Assembly: GCF_017104565.1 (NCBI RefSeq)
Contig: NZ_JAAGPD010000001.1
Coordinates: 434,001-498,000, forward strand
DNA from: Paraburkholderia sp. Tr-20389
Lineage (GTDB): Bacteria; Pseudomonadota; Gammaproteobacteria; Burkholderiales; Burkholderiaceae
Direction of reading: 5' to 3'
Length of the DNA stretch: 64,000 nucleotides
Shown here: positions 61,644 through 64,000 of the stretch, piece by piece
Layout: the number at the start of each line of letters is the position of its first letter
Position numbering within the stretch: the first letter of the stretch is position 1
The notes under the pieces: model-generated
What the model saw: only the letters and a program-made list of their open reading frames with translations
Told to the model about the DNA's origin: nothing
The model's database searches: none
Position numbers and translations under genes: made by a program

Positions 61644-62972
61644 TCAGCGATTGACGGTTTTCGCGGGAACGAAAAACACCATGACCGCGCCAAGCACCAC
61701 CGCCGATGAGATAAAGATCAGGCCCGCAGTGGACTTGCCTGTGAGGTCGTTCAGCCAGCCCACGATGGCCGGCGAGAAGAAGCCGGCCAGATTGGCGACG
61801 CAGTTGACGGCGGCGATCCCCGCGGCTGCCGACATGCCGCCAAGCACCGCCGTAGGAAGCGCCCAGAACAGCGACGACGAGGCGAGAATGCCTGCCGCTG
61901 CAACGCTCACGCAGACGATCGACGCGCCCACGCTGCCGAGCATCGGCAAGCTGGCGAAGCCGGCTGCGGAGACGAGCATGGGAATCGCCAGATGCAGACG
62001 GCGCTCACGCCGTTTGTCCGCACTGCTGCCAAGCAGGGGCAGCGCGATGATGGCGCAGAGGTATGGGATCGCAGTCAGAATGCCCACCCACAGCGGGTCG
62101 GCAACGCCCGTGCGCCGGACGATAGTCGGCAACCAGAACGTGAGTCCGTACTGGCCAAGCACGACACAGAAGTAGATGGCGGCCATCAGCCACAGGCGCC
62201 GGTCTGCGATGAACGCACGAATCGACATATGCTCGGTGGTCTCAGTGCGGTCCTTGTCGACGTTGCGCTTGAGCAAAGCCTTTTCGTCATCCGTCAGCCA
62301 CTTCGCACCGGCGATGCCGTTGTCGAGATAAAGGATGATCGCAAAGCCAAGCACAAGCGACGGGACCGCTTCGAGCATGAACAGCCACTTCCATCCGGCG
62401 AGGCCGTGCAGACCCTGAAACGAATGCATGATCCAGCCCGACAGCGGCCCGCCCACGATGCCTGCGAGCGGTATCGCCATGAAGAACATCGAGAGCGCCT
62501 TCGCGCGCCGTGCCGCAGGAAACCAGTACGTGAGGTACAGAATCACGCCGGGCGCAAAGCCCGCCTCGGCGACGCCAAGCAGGAAGCGCAAGACGTAGAA
62601 CGCGGTCGGCGATTTGACGAACACGAAGCTCGCTGAAATGAGTGCCCAGGTGAGCATGATCCGCGCGAGCCAGTTGCGCGCGCCGACCTTGTGGAGAATC
62701 ACATTGCTGGGCACTTCGAAGAGAAAATAGCCGAGAAAGAAGATGCCGGCGCCGATGCCGTACACCGTTTCGGAGAAGCGCAGATCATTGAGCATCTGAA
62801 GCTTCGCAAAACCGACGTTGACGCGATCGAGGTACGCGCCCAGGTAGCACAGCATCAAAAAGGGAATCAGACGGCGCGCCACCTTGGCATACGTTCTCGC
62901 TTCGAAGCTGACGACGTCGACAGACGCGGAAAGCTCTGCGTCGATCATGGGCGAGGCCATTTTGGATTTCAT
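61644..62972 (-). CDS. MFS transporter, anion:cation symporter (ACS) family
   Basis: A 442-residue, 12-helix carrier. LIPFLMLCYLGAYLDRVNVGFAKLQM at TM1 (with the YLDR-N motif) and FLLGVAEAGFAPGVILYLTYWFPAARRAKALSMFFMAIPL are hallmarks of the ACS family, whose members take up sugar acids, hydroxy acids and aromatic acids such as 4-hydroxyphenylacetate or tartrate. ATG at 62972 has AGGAG 7 nt upstream; the open frame extends to 63110 without support. It lies between the SDR and transketolase genes and should import the operon's substrate. Confidence 0.9.
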   Translation of the reverse strand: MKSKMASPMIDAELSASVDVVSFEARTYAKVARRLIPFLMLCYLGAYLDRVNVGFAKLQMLNDLRFSETVYGIGAGIFFLGYFLFEVPSNVILHKVGARNWLARIMLTWALISASFVFVKSPTAFYVLRFLLGVAEAGFAPGVILYLTYWFPAARRAKALSMFFMAIPLAGIVGGPLSGWIMHSFQGLHGLAGWKWLFMLEAVPSLVLGFAIILYLDNGIAGAKWLTDDEKALLKRNVDKDRTETTEHMSIRAFIADRRLWLMAAIYFCVVLGQYGLTFWLPTIVRRTGVADPLWVGILTAIPYLCAIIALPLLGSSADKRRERRLHLAIPMLVSAAGFASLPMLGSVGASIVCVSVAAAGILASSSLFWALPTAVLGGMSAAAGIAAVNCVANLAGFFSPAIVGWLNDLTGKSTAGLIFISSAVVLGAVMVFFVPAKTVNR

Positions 62973-63112
62973 CGGTTGTCTCCTGTTGGCCAGACGCATG
63001 CCGTCCATGCGTCTGACCGCAAGCTTGTGAGCCGTTTCAGCGGCGCGACACCCCGTGTGTCCGGGTGCGTCGTGAACGTGCGCATCGTTGCGAGGCGCAC
63101 GCGGGTTCATGG

Positions 63113-63862
63113 TCAGTGAATCAGCATGCCGCCGTTGACATCGAGCGTGATGCCCGTCAAATAGGTCGACAAACCGCTTGCCAGGAACAGGCAGGCGTTG
63201 GCGATATCGTTCGCGTCACCGAGACGTCCGAGTGGAATGCCCTTGATGATGTCGGCACGCATTTCCGGCGTCAGCTTGTCGCCTGTGATATCCGTCTGAA
63301 TGAGGCCCGGCGTGATCGAATTCACGCGGATGCGATCGACGCCGAACTCGCGCGCCATTGCCTTGGCGAGTCCGAGCACGCCCGCTTTTGCCGCACTGTA
63401 GTGCGGGCCGCCGAAGATGCCGCCGCCGCGTTGCGCGGAGACGGATGACATGCACACGATGCTGCCGCTTTGCTGCCTCTTCATCTGCGGAATGACCGCT
63501 TGCGACATGTACAGTGTGCCGAGCAGGCTGACGCCGATCACCGCGTCGAAGTTTTCGCGCGCAATTTCCAGCGTCTTGATGGGCTGCGTGATGCCCGCGT
63601 TGTTCACCAGCGCATCGATGCGGCCATATGTCTGGACGACGGCGTTGGCGGCGCTGACGCATGCCGCCTTGTCGGTGACGTCGCACGCCAGACCCAGGTG
63701 GCCGTCCCCCAGGTCGCGCGCTGCGCTTTCGGCGTCGGCCTGTTTGAGGTCGAGGATCGCGACGCGGGCGCCTTGCGCGGCCATCGCTTTTGCCGTCGCC
63801 TTGCCGATACCGCGCGCCGATGCCGCGCCCGTGATGATGACCACTTGATTCTCAAGCAACAT
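63113..63862 (-). CDS. SDR-family oxidoreductase, first gene of the transketolase operon
   Basis: A 249-residue classical SDR. TGAASARGIG is at residues 11-20, NNAG at 87-90, the catalytic Ser at 140 and Tyr155/Lys159 in YSAAK. The ending NDIANACLFLASGLSTYLTGITLDVNGGMLIH is typical. It would oxidise a hydroxyl of the imported compound, giving a ketose-like substrate for the two-subunit transketolase. GGAG precedes the ATG at 63862. The operon's promoter should lie in 63863-64000, close to the window edge. Confidence 0.92.
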   Translation of the reverse strand: MLLENQVVIITGAASARGIGKATAKAMAAQGARVAILDLKQADAESAARDLGDGHLGLACDVTDKAACVSAANAVVQTYGRIDALVNNAGITQPIKTLEIARENFDAVIGVSLLGTLYMSQAVIPQMKRQQSGSIVCMSSVSAQRGGGIFGGPHYSAAKAGVLGLAKAMAREFGVDRIRVNSITPGLIQTDITGDKLTPEMRADIIKGIPLGRLGDANDIANACLFLASGLSTYLTGITLDVNGGMLIH

Positions 63863-64000
63863 GTCAATGTCTCCGTTGGTGAACTAGGTGTAGGCGAAGT
63901 TTCTCCGCCTGCGACCTGACCATCAACGCAGTTTTGCTCAATCGATGCTGAGAAAATTTCAGCTGCGGGATTTCCCTGACGGGCCGGGACCGCCGCGCTC

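Overview
The window is about 63% GC chromosomal-type DNA densely packed with catabolic operons, LysR regulators and transporters. Gene content and protein style (Burkholderia-type porin, ChvE/Ggu-type sugar ABC system, poly-3-hydroxybutyrate oligomer hydrolase, furan-degradation genes, DUF2950/DUF3300 pair) suggest a Burkholderiaceae member, most likely Paraburkholderia, Caballeronia or a relative. I see no rRNA, tRNA, insertion sequence, phage gene or CRISPR array.

Region 1 (1-17204). After the tail of an MmgE/PrpD gene comes a complete furan (HMF/furoate) degradation cluster. Nine tightly packed minus-strand genes (13620 to 1399) encode an FDCA decarboxylase and its flavin prenyltransferase (HmfF, HmfG), a three-subunit molybdenum furoyl-CoA dehydrogenase (HmfA, HmfB, HmfC), furoyl-CoA synthetase (HmfD), 2-oxoglutaroyl-CoA hydrolase (HmfE), a GMC oxidoreductase (HmfH) and an MFS carrier. 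Two closely related LysR regulators flank it. HmfA carries a fused CoxG-like domain. A separate LysR/MFS divergent pair follows.

Region 2 (17511-30675) is the most interesting part: one co-directional nine-gene operon. Its first and last genes are a hydroxyquinol-type intradiol dioxygenase and a maleylacetate reductase. Between them lie an IolE-like TIM-barrel protein, two Gfo/Idh/MocA dehydrogenases (one with the IolG catalytic Lys-Asp-His set), a ChvE-GguA-GguB sugar importer and a Dabb protein. A LysR and a LacI regulator and a porin adjoin it. The promoter region of the dioxygenase is duplicated almost base for base upstream of the porin, so importer, enzymes and outer-membrane channel form one regulon. 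I propose that it converts a cyclitol (for example a deoxyinositol), or alternatively an aryl glycoside, into hydroxyquinol and then 3-oxoadipate.

Region 3 (30991-42121): a secreted phosphoesterase, a BON lipoprotein, a ribonuclease-Sa-like lipoprotein lacking its catalytic Glu and His, a second UbiD-type decarboxylase divergent from an acyl-CoA ligase, a DeoR regulator with its MFS partner, a LysR/EamA divergent pair and an SDR.

Region 4 (42400-59690): a solitary short flagellin gene with its own sigma-28 promoter, two orphan solute-binding proteins, CBS-BON and BON proteins, a PHB oligomer hydrolase, DUF2950 and DUF3300 envelope proteins, a CSS-EAL c-di-GMP phosphodiesterase, DUF4239 and TerC membrane proteins and an SLC13-type carrier. 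A 20-bp palindrome occurs twice here, upstream of the EAL gene and of an amino-acid-binding-protein gene.

Region 5 (59765-63862): an SDR, an ACS-family MFS carrier and a two-subunit transketolase form a compact carbohydrate-acid or polyol catabolic operon of unknown substrate.
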